Positions 13,435-26,900 of a stretch of DNA of 64,000 nt are shown here, one piece after another. The first letter of the stretch is position 1; each line of letters starts with the position of its first letter. Where the stretch lies: the NCBI RefSeq assembly GCF_040954835.1, contig NC_090697.1, positions 18,344,001 through 18,408,000 on the forward strand. Reading direction: 5' to 3'. The position numbers and the translations under genes were made by a program. The notes under the pieces were generated by a model. The model was not told the origin of the DNA. It saw nothing but the letters and a program-made list of their open reading frames with translations, and ran no database searches. Source of the stretch: Lepisosteus oculatus. Its lineage: Eukaryota > Chordata > Actinopteri > Semionotiformes > Lepisosteidae.

Positions 13435-14867
13435 GAGCTCGAGGGCTAGTTTTTTATGTTCCCAGTAAAAACATCCGTCTAGCAAAGTTATACAAGTGCT
13501 CACAAAGCTGTGGTTGACAGGACAAGAAACTATCAACTGATAATTTCTTCACGACTGTTAGCGAATTAAAGAAAGAAGTGGACCATTAGAAATGTAATCT
13601 TTCTCGTGACCTGAATTTAAATGCCACGCTGTTCTAGTTCCAACTGGGATAATCGTTGTGGTTCTAGTCCGTATTAGTGCTACTGTTCTCAGTGTTTATG
13701 TTACCGTGACATAGCGCCCCTAAAACGGCAGCTTTCACTGCATCTTTTAGTGTTGAAAAAAATGCCTTCCTTGCACCCTATGCAGACAATATTAATAACC
13801 AATTTATATACTGTAGTTGTGATTATTATACACTATGTAGAACTACATGTTCAACAATTGGTGAAAATAAATGAGCAACCATACTCGGATATAAAACTGC
13901 AGGACTGAAATGAACATTAAACAGGTTGTGGAATTAGTGAATCAGTGCCATCTGTAAACTGTACTTGTGGGATGAATGAGGAAAACAGAAAGCTGTTGAG
14001 ATGCTGAGTGAAAAACAGTTCACCATAATTGGTAATTAGCAGATTTGTAATGTTATTGACATGGCAATGAAACCAGTCTTTTAAAGGAAATTGGTGATAA
14101 AACACAGAACACTAACACTTGTTTGCAATATTAGTGGAACAGTCATAATATAGTAGGTCTGACAATGTAGATTATTTGATTGATATTCTTAATATACTAG
14201 AGAAGTCACAAATTTTAATTACTCTACAATGGCTAGATATTTTGAAGCACAGTATGTTCAGCTTGAAAAAAGATTTCAAACCACAGATTGGGAATGACAT
14301 TGCATCATAACTGAAACTGTAAAACTTTAGAACTTAGTGACTAAAGAAAACCATGAGGGAAACAATAGGTCAGCACTTCATTCCAGAGGAAAAAAAAAAG
14401 TGAAATGTATCCTAAATATGTTTGTAAACAAATCTTATCACAATTTCTGTGTGAATCCCACAGACCATTTAAAAAGTATAGTGTAATGTTTTTGAGAAAA
14501 AAGGGTAAACAGTTTATCCAGATACTGTAAATGTGCTAACACTGCATATTCTAGCTAGAAAACATCTGTGTTCTGTAAGAAGATTCATCAAGTTATAACT
14601 TGGCAATGCTGAAGTTGACCACAATCCTGTTGTCAGTAACCAGGACCTGGAGTATAAGACCAATCTGCAAAAAAGAGGAGCCATAAGGCCTATCTACCTC
14701 CATCTGGTATCTCATCTATTCGGTACTTTAGCAGCTAAGTGAATCTAACATTTTGTCTAGTCAGTCATAGTGGAGTTTGAGTCTCAGTTACCCAGGTGAG
14801 AAACTGTTCCAGATACTCACTTCTTTTAAAGCAGTGTTTCCTATTCATTAGAAAGGTTACAAGCAAG

Positions 14868-14908
<41 letters not shown>

Positions 14909-17900
14909 CTTTATTTTATATAGCGCCTTTAAAGGTGGCTTCTCAAAGCGCTTTACAGGATGACAATAACAATAAATAAGAAGACTACAATAATAAATAA
15001 GAAAATTTCACAAGACAGGACACAATTATAATTACAACAATACAACAATAACAATAGAGGAGACCGTGGAAGATGGTATTAAGAAGAGCAGAGGGGTGAA
15101 GAATGGAACCAGTTAAGTAAAGGCTTTTCTGAAAAGGAGGGTTTTGAGTCTGGATTTGAAGGAGTTTAGAGAAGGTGACTCTCTAATATCCTTGGGCAAG
15201 GAGTTCCAGAGCTTGGGGGCATAGCAGGAGAAGGCCCTGTCGCCCATACAATGTAGACGGGCTTGGGGGACAGTAAGGAGGGCAGAATTTGAAGAGCGGA
15301 GGTTGCGAGGTGGGGAGTAGGGCGATAAAAGTTCAGACAGGTATTGAGGTGCCAAGCCATGTAAAGCCTTGTAGGTGAGCATGAGGATTTTAAAGTCTAC
15401 GCGGAATTTGACCGGAAGCCAGTGCAAGGACTCCAGGATAGGAGTAATGTGAACACTTGCACTAGACCTGGTCAGGATTCTGGCTGCTGAATTTTGGACA
15501 TACTGCAGCTTGTTCAGAGTAGATTTAGATACCCCAGGGAGCAGAGCATTGCAGTAGTCAATTCGAGAGAATACAAATATGTTGATCAGCTTTTCAGCCA
15601 CAGTTAATGATAGCATAGGGCGTAGTCTTGCGATATTTCTAAGGTGAAAAAAAGATGTTTTGACAGTATGCTGTACATGTGGGTCGAATGTTAAGCCAGA
15701 ATCGAATATAACCCCAAGGTTTTTCAATTTTGATTGGAGCTCAAGTACAGAGCCATCTACAGACACGGTTACAGGACTGGCTTTACGAAGTTGATGGGGG
15801 GTACCAATAAGCATGACTTCAGTCTTGTCACAGTTAAGATGAAGGAAGTTTTGAGTCATCCAAATTTTTATGTCAGAGATGCAATTAGATAGAATAGAGA
15901 CAGCCACATCAGTGTCGGGTTTGGTATGGATGTATATTTGAGTATCGTCAGCGTAAAAATGAAAGCTGAGGCCATGTGATCTTAAAAGCTGACCAAGTGG
16001 GAACATGATGGGGCCATTCGGTAGTAGTTCATTGATCAAAGGATCGTATCACCTTCACAAAATTACTGGGTAGCTTGTTCCATATTCCCATAACATCTTT
16101 AAGTAAAGATGTAACTCCTGTACTTCTACTTGCGCCTTCTGGTTCATGTTTCACTGTAAACCATTGTAAACCATTCTGTATTTCACTGTGCATTCAATTC
16201 TCTGTTCTGAATGAATTTCACTTAAGTTTACGGTTATAACCTCATCTATACATGAAGGACAAACAGATCTCAAGCAAGCACATGGTCGAACATCAAACAA
16301 ACAGATCAACACACAGCATATTTATATTCCATTTCCAAGAGATTTAATTTACATAAATTAGGCCTATTTCCTAATAACTCTTCCAATAAGACACACATTA
16401 TGCATCACACAGTATACAGCATGTCAGGTCTAAGAGTTAATTATTGCGACTGTTGAAGCAAAGAGCTCTGTTTTAAATCCCAGGCTTAATACTGGGTACT
16501 GAACATTCATTTTACTGGATGTTTACAGAACTCAGTTAATTTAAAGAGTATAATTCAATGGTCTCTCTAAATGAAAAGTGAAAAGTAAGTTCTTTGTAAA
16601 GTTAATCAATGTAATATTAAGTACATTTTAAAGCACTGAACAATAGTGAATAATAAATTAAGAAAGCTAGATTAGGCAAAATAAGTTGATTAAGCGTGTA
16701 TTGAGCTTTCCATTCTCATGGTAGTACAGTAATTAAAAGTGAATGAGCAACCTGTAAAATGCACTGAATATTTTTAATTGTGTGACTGCCAACCACTTAG
16801 AAAACTAAGGCTTAAAACAAATGAGCTGTTAGCACAGGGAAACCAACTACTATACATCCTGGTTCAAACATGAAACATAATATCTGAGCAACAGTACTAT
16901 GCAAAATGAGAAATGTACATAGATCTGTGTAACTCACTATCTAAAAAATCGAAAACCATGTTGGCGATGAGCTATACATCAAATGTGTAGCATAAGAACT
17001 CAGGGACAGATGTTCCCAAGGGTAAAATATATTTAACATGAATGTGCAGGAAGGATTCAGTCTAGTCTTAATTCTGTTTTAAGCAAACATGCTTGAAGAA
17101 CAAAATGGCTGAATAGTTTAAAATTAATATTAGGATATTATAATGGTAATGAGATATAGGCTGCAATTAAAACACAATGTATGGATTTTGGAGCTTAGAA
17201 CATTTTTATCCCATGACTGTAAAATGTTGCACTAAATGAATCATTCATTCAAGGGAAGAAACTATATACTTGCATTGAGTGAGGTGCTGCTATATCTTCT
17301 TCCAACTGAACAGTACATATTGACTATCCTTTTACTGAATTGCTTAAAGAATCAGGTTTAATCATAACTTGAAGGTAGAGCATTACAGTCTCAAAAAACA
17401 TTCTCATAAGTTGTGCAACTGTTAAACATTTCACTTTAAGCCATCTATGATCAATGGTAGCATCTGAATTTCATGCCTTTTCTTTAGAATGGAGCACAGT
17501 TTGTTTTTTTAAGCATGCAAGATGGACAATTCTTCACTTTTTGTATGGGTAGAAATTGTCACTGTGCTACTATCACCTACACTGAGCTTTTATTTATAAG
17601 ACAAATCAAAGAATGAAGATCACAAGTGACATTAAAAAAAACAAACTGGGATAATTGTTCTCGAACGAGGGCCTGTGCACGTTATGCCAAGAGTGAAACA
17701 CTCCAAAAGTGTTAACACTAGTAAAGAAATGAGCAAACATTGGTTATTTGAACTTGTACGGGAGAATAGTGTTTTGGGAAAAAATAACTACAGTACAGAC
17801 AATTTAAAGCTTGACATATTTGTTCATTTAAACAAATGTGTGTTTGCCTCGCATAAAAAAAACAATCTATTGCTCCTTCCTTGCCCCTTCATATAAATTG

Positions 17901-20900
17901 ATAGGTTACTTTTATTCTTATATATAGATATTTTTGTTTCACACTCCAAAAATGCTCCCCCTGCACACATGAAGATCTAGTAGGCACTGTTTTCCTCATG
18001 ATCCATAGACTGCAGAGATATTAAATCAAAACCACTATCCATCTATACTCTAATTCAACAGATTTATGTTCACAAATGTAGAATAATAATGATTACTAAA
18101 GCAGCAAATGTTTAAATGCATGAAAAGGAAGTGATAATTTAAAAAAAAAACATAAGAAGCATTTAAATCAATGAGCTTTCTAAATGTTTCTAATGAACAA
18201 GGTTACATAGGACAGGAAGAAAAGTTCTAAATGACCCAACTCCTGAAGGGTCCATTAGAGAAAAAAGAAGACTTGACTGTTAGGGTTATTGAGAGCTACT
18301 TTGTCCAGAGTTTGTTAATAAAAAAAAGTCACTTCTGTGCCACTGAGTACTTGGAGAACATTTCTGCGCTTGTACAAAGATCCTGTAGAAATTGTTAACT
18401 TCAGAGACTGTTTTCTTTGACTTCCTAAATGTCTACATGAGTAGATGCACCAGGACCAGAACCACAGACAAATCACATACGGTATCCTTTTGGACTTTTT
18501 TAAATAAAAACATTTTTCAAAACTTTTTTTAAAGTGGGTCCAGTATTCAAAAATCTTTTTTTTTTAAATCTTAATCTTCATTTTTTTCTAACTGCTTAAA
18601 TACTATTGATTTAGGACTGGATAATCCTATGGAATATGAATTTCACTATTTGAGACTGAGATTCCTGAAAATCCGATTCACCTTCGTAAGAGTCAACTGT
18701 GAAAAATTCTCTTTACTTAAACTTGAAATACCATTCTCGCTTTTTCAAATATGCCTTTTTGTTTTGATTGCAGTCATGTGTTAAGGAGCGATAGCTATTG
18801 GGACCAGCAAAGACATGCTCCCATGTGCATGTTAAGCTATACGAGTGTGAGGGTTCCACAAGCAATAGCACACAATTGACTGAGAAGCTGCATGCTTGTG
18901 ATGCTGTCATTTAGGGATGGACTTCTCCTCCTCAATGTCTTAAAACCTGAGTGACTTGAAGTGGGTGTACGGTAGGAATCTGTCTACACTTTTTCTTCCT
19001 GCCCCACTTGTGGTTACAGAACTAGCAGTCATGAAGCAAGACATGAAGACACAACTGTTTAGTTCCAAATACAGTGGATATATACAGAATTTTATTTGGT
19101 GGATAATAATTAAGGTTATACATTGTGCATATATATTCATCTGTAATAATCAAGGCTGTTATGTGGCATACGGTAATATTTTACAGCATCTGTTGACTAA
19201 AATAGTCAAAAAGCAATAACAGGCCTGACAATTTCAGCATTCCTTACCTTCATGAAATGCACCAAACCAGCTAGCCCTGCAACCTTACTGTGCATTTCAA
19301 GAACATGTTTTAAAGGCAAACAGTATGCTAATACGCTGGATCAGTGACATGAAGTGAAAACCAGTCAGATCTCAGCAAGCCGGCAGCTCCATGCTGTAAG
19401 AATCTGATCAAACTCCGTCTAATAATACCTGGCAGTCCCACCTTTGGCATTATTGTGACCACACATATTTAAATTCTAGTGCAGTGGCTGAAAACGGAAA
19501 ATCCCAATACCGCTTGAAATATTTACAGTCCAAGAACAGAAACATGGAGGATAATGATACTAAAAAATATTAAGAATCATGGAGTACACATACACTGTAG
19601 CACTGTATACACAGTATGTTAATAAGAGTTAATAACTTCTGCTATTTCCTGTTTTTTAATGTCTTACTTGCTGTATTCTTCCCTATCAAAGACTTTGTAC
19701 ATATTTAAATCACTAACATGATTTTGAGAACAGTTCAACGTTTTGGAACAACAGCAGATAAATGATATTTGAGTCATTATATTTTTCAATGGACCTACAG
19801 TATAAGCTCTCAAACAAAAAGAATATCAAACCAACCTATGCAAAGGTGTAGCCTTACAATTATGCGATACAGTTCTTGCTGAAGCAGAGACCACTGCTGC
19901 ATGGAAAAGAAAGGCTTTAAATGTCTCTAGATGGAAGTGCTCCAAATATCTCAAAATCAACTAAAGTTACTGACTAATTATTTATAACCTACAGACTAGG
20001 CCTTCTTTCAATATAAGTTTTTTTTTAATAAAAATGGAAAGTAGCATGTCACTATTCAAATGTAAATGGTGCTCTTTCAGCATTTTTTAATAGATTAATA
20101 AAACAAACTGAATTAAAGGAATAATCAGAGCTGTATGACATACTGTAGGTGGTTATAACTTTGATGACATTCCTTTGTGTGTAGCTGGCTAAGGTGCATG
20201 ACACTGAATGGAAGTCACACTGTTCTTACCCCAAATTGGGTCTCATTGTACTTTAAGACTACCTACTTAATTTGATGATGATGTTATCCGGTCAGTCGGA
20301 TCCGACCCTCGGTGATTCTATAGGCCATCTCTCGCCATGCTTTCCGGTCTTGGACTTTCTCTTTCAGCTGTTCTATGCCTAAGCCAGTGTCCAACTTGAT
20401 GGCGTCGAGCCACTTAATTTAGGTAAGCATTAAAAAAAAGTTTGATACTGTATGTGAGATGTTCACAATTTTTGGTTATTCTGATGACACTTATTTTCAT
20501 AATAAGTTCAAGAACACCCATTAATCTTGAATAATCAACCGTTTCTGGGACTTTGTGAACAGTTCTTCATGAATTTAACTGTAGAATTTTAAAGAAGCTA
20601 ATTCTAAGTTCCTGCCCTCAAGCTTTTTGTGTGGCGTGTTTGCAATGCTTTTTTTTGATCAAATAAAAAAGATTCCAACAAGATTCTGCAAGGATAAAGA
20701 AAGTGGCCCACAGCACTTATATTGCATGGATGTCACCAAATACTTCAATACAAGGCATCATAACAGTGCAAGACACCTATTTGATTCATTTAAACATGTG
20801 CTTACAAAAAGGTGCAAGAATAGTTCTGAAACCACACTTCCTGCAGCATAAAGAACGGCAAAGAAGCACCATGGTTAAGGGCAATTACTGCACATAACAG

Positions 20901-23900
20901 GATGTACAACAGTTAATACATTAACCTTAGTTAGAGATCCTCAAGCTTAGGCATGAAAGCCTGCAATCACATAGGCTTTTAGGTCTGTTAAACTCAAATG
21001 GCCTTTGGAGAAGAGTAAAACTGAGCAATCCTACTATGATAATAGCATGGATTCTCCAGAAGAACTGTGCATTTACATGCTACTGCATGATTCAAACTAC
21101 ATTCACATTGTGCAGACTGTGATTAGGCCAATATAACTCTATAACTCAGGTCCAACACTGTAGCTGACTTAAGACTTGGAATACCTGATGAATTGCAGGA
21201 TTCAAGGACCAAAGTTTGGGACACTTAACATTAATAAAACGCAGCAAATAGCCATTTTGTCACATAGTTCAATGCACTGTATGAAGAAGGCCGATAACAG
21301 CAGCTGAAGGAAAGTGACAGCCTTGCAATAGAGCAGCATATTACTGTTCTGGGATAAGATCTTTGTTAATATCAGGGGATTCAGTTATTTTAAGTTCAAG
21401 CTGCGGTCATTAATGCTGCAGGGGCTTTTGAGGCAATGCAGCCCTTTGACTGAAATACCTCCATATGGGCATCTACGGAGCCAGCTATAGCCCTCTTCTT
21501 GAGCTGGACAAGGGGGGGAAAGAAAGACAATGATGAAAAGTTTAAAAAAAAAACATCATCAACTTGAACCTAACAACTTTTTGCTTTGCTTTTAAAGTGA
21601 TATGGCAGTACCTTTTGATTCCAGCTGTTTAAAAACTCCAATTCACAGGTTATCATGCGTTTTGACCAGTACGGTGTCCACAGAGAAGCAATCCTGTCAA
21701 ACTCCAAACCACAACTTTTTCTCCAAACCAAGTCCTGGGGAAGCTAGGACTGTAGCTATAGAAGACACCCACAAATCCAATATGTACCTGAAGTACTGAA
21801 TTTGTGGAACACAAATGTAATACTTTCACGGATAAACTAGTCATGCAATTCTGAAAAAGAGTATACAAAATAATCTCTAGTTCCACCCCCATTATTGCAC
21901 TGTCTCACGACTAAAAAGCTAGCAAAGGATAAAAAGTTGGATGTAGATAATGAATGTTGACCATAATGTACAAAGCAAAAGTCAAATAAACTAATTGGAA
22001 ACAGATTTGAGCTATTGTGAATATTACTTGAATAACACTTACTGTACATGACACTTCTGCACTTAGGATAAAGGAGAAATCTCCAAACAAATCAAAGGCA
22101 CATAATTGATCAAAACTTGAACAGATTACATTGGATAAAAAGTACAATAATCAAATACACACTGATTGAGGTAATTGTGCTTTTATAACACAATTCTAAG
22201 CATCGTAAAATTATAAACCCCCAAAATGCTCTATTATATATTGTTAAAATGTATTAAACCTTTAGAAAACAATGAATTCTGCTACAGTAAGCCAGGCAAT
22301 AGAACCTGTGTCATGGACAGACACAGACCTGAAATATACAGCATTTTCTGCATAAGCATTTCTTTGTGGCAAAGTAACTACTGAGAGTTTTAGCAGAAAT
22401 TATACCACATAAAAAAGCTAAATACATCCACTATTATTAAAGCCATTTAATCTGAACACTGTGACGTGATGGTCAAACAGTTTTTTCTGTTAACATAAGA
22501 CCCTCCACCAGCTTTCAGCATATATTTGAATATTAATTGGTGTGAAATTAAAATAATGTATTGTTTTTATGAAAGGCACATTTTGCTTGTGGTTAAATAC
22601 AAAGTCATCCGTATAAAACATAACATATCAGTTTAGATGCAACATACAGATTGGAGTATGTTAGTTGCTTTAAAAAAATCTTAAATTGTTATAGCGTAAT
22701 CATAATATTGAATGAATTCCAAGACATGCCAGGGCATTCTGGCCTGAAAACCTGAGTACTTCCGCCAGGAAGCTCAAGATTGCCTATAAATGGACATTCA
22801 GGCACAACAATGATTTAAAGCATACATCAAAATAGGCTGAGGTGGTTCACTTCACCATTTCAATCTCCAGAGCTCAATCCAATTGAAGATTTGTAAGTCT
22901 AACTCAAAAACTTTACAGGCAGAAACCAAAGGGTCTGAAGGACCTAGAGTAGTTCCTCCCAGAACACTCAAAAATTGCAAGAAGATTACAGAACACTACA
23001 GTAGGTTTCTAATCCAAGCCAGAGGATATACAAAATACTATAGGTGTTTGAAGAAGTATGACCCTCATGTTCCCTTGACTGTATGCAACGGTATTAAATT
23101 ATAGTAGTTTCCAATTTATACAAGACCTTATCAAACCTTTAAATCTGATAAAAAACTGATTAAATAAACAATGTCTAGGAGACAAGGAGGAAACATATCA
23201 GGGAGGCTACCAAGAGGCCAACAGCAACATTAAAGGTGCTGCAGGAATTTCTGGCAAGTACGGGTCACTCCTTGCTTGTTACAACAATCTCCTGTATTGT
23301 GCACATGTCTGGGTTATGGGTTAGGGCAGCAAGATGTAAGATATCTCACAAAAAAGAACATCCAAGCCCATCTAAATTTTGTAAAAAAAATACATTCAAT
23401 CACCCCAAACCATGTGAGACAAAGGATGGAATTTTTGGACTTAATTCTAAAAGATATTTTTGGCGCAAAGACAACACAGCTCATCATCCAAGGAATACCA
23501 TACCTACTGTGAAGCATGGTGGTGGCAGCATCATTCTTTGGGGCCGTTTCTCTTCAGCTGGGACAAATAGATGTCCCATAGATATGAGATGGGATAATGA
23601 CTAGCTCCAAATATCAAGATATTTTGGCACAAAACCTGCTTGCCTCTGTTAGAAAGCTGAAGATGGAGAAGAATTTCACCTTCCAACATGATAACGACCC
23701 AAAGCACACATCCAAGTACACCAAGGAATGGCTTTAGAAAAGGAAGATCAAAGTCTTGGAATGGCCCAGTCAGAGCCCAGACCTCAATCCCATAGAAAAC
23801 CTGTGGAATTACCTAAAGAGGGCTGTGCACAGGAGATCCTCCGTCAATTTGAAGGAGCTTGAACTTTTTTTGCAAGGAAGAGTGGGATAAAATTGCAAAG

Positions 23901-26900
23901 TCCAGGTGTGCAAAGTTGATAAGAGACTTATTCACAAAGAATTACACTGCAATAAATGCAAAAGGTGCTTCCACAAAGTATTAGTTGGGAGGGGTGTGCA
24001 CACTTATGCAAGTGTTGTAGGTTTTTTCATTTCAATTATTTTTCCTAATAATTATCTATTTGTTTTACACTTGAATTTTGTTGGTTGCAAGGTCACATTA
24101 AAGATGGAAAAATGTCTGATGTGATTTATCTTGATTTCTGGCTTAATATCACATAAACCTCCAATTTCAATAAGGGTGTGTAGACTTTTTATATATCCAC
24201 TGTACCAGGGTTGTGATACAAGCTACACAACTCTTGCCATTTGTAACCATAATCTTTTTATGTACAGACCAGTCCCTTTATTCATAAAATGCATTGAATT
24301 TGCCTACTGTTTGACAACCCTGGCCCCTGAAGAAGTGTTTCTTATCCACCCTTGAGGAGAATAGTGCCAAAGCTAAAAGTTCTGGTGTTTTTCTGAACTA
24401 ATTTAAGTAAAAGCATTTTAAAAGAAGAAAAATGTAAGGATCCTGTTCTTCCAAAGCAAAAAAGGTAACTGTCTGATTTCTCTGTGGAAATATCTTAGCC
24501 AAGCCAATGGAAGCTGCCAGCTTTTTCTTCCTGTCTAGTGCATTAAAATGTTGTTCTACCAGGAACCGAGAAACTCCTCTGAATAAGAAAGATTTCCAAG
24601 AAAATAAAATGAAACACTCAAGTAGCAGACCCTTAACAATTATGAATGGCATTATATGGTTTGCATGCTTACAAGTGAGGCCGTGGGATCTTTGCTGTAT
24701 TAATGAAAAACAGGAGCTCACGGGCCCTCAGAGAATGCTTACTCTCCCTTCCTTTGTCAGTGATTTTCACCTCTGACAATGCTAAAAACCCTGCCCAGGT
24801 CATAGGATGAAGTCATTTTCCATCTGTTGGCTACAGGGACAGCTAGAGGTTTAAGTTCTTTCCCTAGTTCACTACACATTACAAATAAACTATTTTCTGA
24901 CAAAAAGTCTTCAAATTGCACCTAAAGCAGAGGAATCATGTAAAAAGGACGTCATCCTTTTGCTCATACAATGAGATCTTGTTTATTGCGTATTGCACAT
25001 ACCAAACATGACCCTGGACAAGTAGCTAAAAACCCTTTAGGACACTGGTGCTAAATGTATACTTAATTTAGCCTTTAACCAGTTTGTCTCAAGGGAGTCT
25101 GCATAAAATACAAGCAGACGATGAAACCATGGCAAGAAATTAAAAAAATGCAGTCTAACACGTTACATAGTTCAGCAGTATACATCATGCATTACAAGCA
25201 TTTTTGTAATATCAGAAGATATACACAATAAATAGAGAACACCTCAGATATAACACAGCAGTGAACTGGAATGTTAGAGTGAAGTACCACAGTAATTAGA
25301 AGCAAGGCAGCTGTGGGATTCATAAATGCACAGGTGAGATTGAAGAAGGGCATGATAAGGAAGTGAGAGATGCAGCTGATCTAATATTCATAAATAGCGT
25401 AGCACAGAAAACCACAGAAAATTGAAAAGCAAAGAGCAATGTTAAACAAGATTCCCAGATGTAACATGCTGGTATATTCTCAAAAGAACTTAGTGCAGGA
25501 CAAGAAGACTTGAGTGAATTCTGAAATGGCATTTTGCAAAGTAATATCAGACTCTTAAACAATGAATATTCATTTTCTTTCTTTGCAGAATGTCTGATGA
25601 AAAGATCATTCTTCTGTTGCAAAATGACATCCTGTGAAAGTGTGTTTGTTAAGGAAATACTTGGTTAAAGACCAACGGCACAGCATGCCCCAGAATTTAA
25701 AAAGGGCCTTTCACAGAATTATTTCAGCAGGAGAAAAATAAAAAACAACACCCTTTATACCACACCAACAAAAAAGCAGGCTTGCTTGGAATGAGCTCAT
25801 TAGCTTGAGAAAAAGGCTACGAGACCTGAAACTAAATATTAACAAACATTACTCAGCATGATTAATTCAGAGGCTTTTCTCAAGGTTAAGAAAAAAACTG
25901 ATAAGCAAAGCTACCAGTCGCACGGCCATACTACTGCAACCAGGTACTAATTAGATTGTTTTTGTTTATCACCTGGTATATAGCACCTCTTACAAAATGA
26001 TTTCATAAGACAGAGGAGGATGAGAACTACATGGTGCTGATATCTTCTCAAATCTTTCATCTGTTCATGTGGAATTGAGTTATCTTAAGGCTCAAAGAGA
26101 GATTAGAAAACCTGCCTAATTGGATCTCCCAGTACTGCCTTCCTAGGCTGGACAATACACCTAGTCATGGCAGATTGCAGGCAAGACTTCCTTTGTCCCA
26201 AAAGAGGACCAACTGCAATTACTGTATAACTCCACAGCACACCTTCAATCCACAGCATATCATTAGCACATCCGGCCTTTTAAAACAGTCTATACTACTA
26301 TACTACTTGCCAATCTATATAACAAATAAGAATTAATAATAAGTTATATTACTTTTAAGTAATTTGACCCACTGATTAATTTTTACCAATTAGACTTTAA
26401 AACCACAGCTTTCCCACCTGAACAAAAAGACACACCGGAAAATGTTGATCTCACCAGTACTCCCACAGGCTCTTTCACTTGGCTTTTTCACTTCAGCTGA
26501 TCAGAACCGCTTGCTCAGACCTATCACCCAACCAAGAGACAAGATCCTCAGAGAGCTGCAAATAGAGCTTTATAACTGAATGGAAGCATCACAAATACAT
26601 ATACGTTTAAAGCTGGGTTGTAAACCCAGCAGCTGTTACATAGCTGATCTCGGGCTTTTATGAAAATGTATTTTCTTTAGGTAGCAGAAGCGATCTGGAT
26701 TTAGACCTCAGCTCAGAAATACAGCTTTCACGTTAAAAAACTGGCATCTGTAAACCGTTGACTGTCCATGCACAAGCTAAGAGTCAACTTGTGAATGATG
26801 CTCCATTTCATTTTTCAAAAAAACTGTAAAAAGAACCTGCAATCAAAAACTGCACGCCCAAGATAAGTCAATTGAGACCAAATTCACATTTACAACTAGT

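Noticed and set aside
19071..19092. Tc1 5' terminal repeat (TACAGTGGATATATA)
   Set aside because: Matches only the first bases, is 5 kb from the element at 24.2 kb, and no transposase leader follows.
23236..23604. 122-codon frame as a host gene
   Set aside because: It runs through a frameshifted Tc1 transposase relic.
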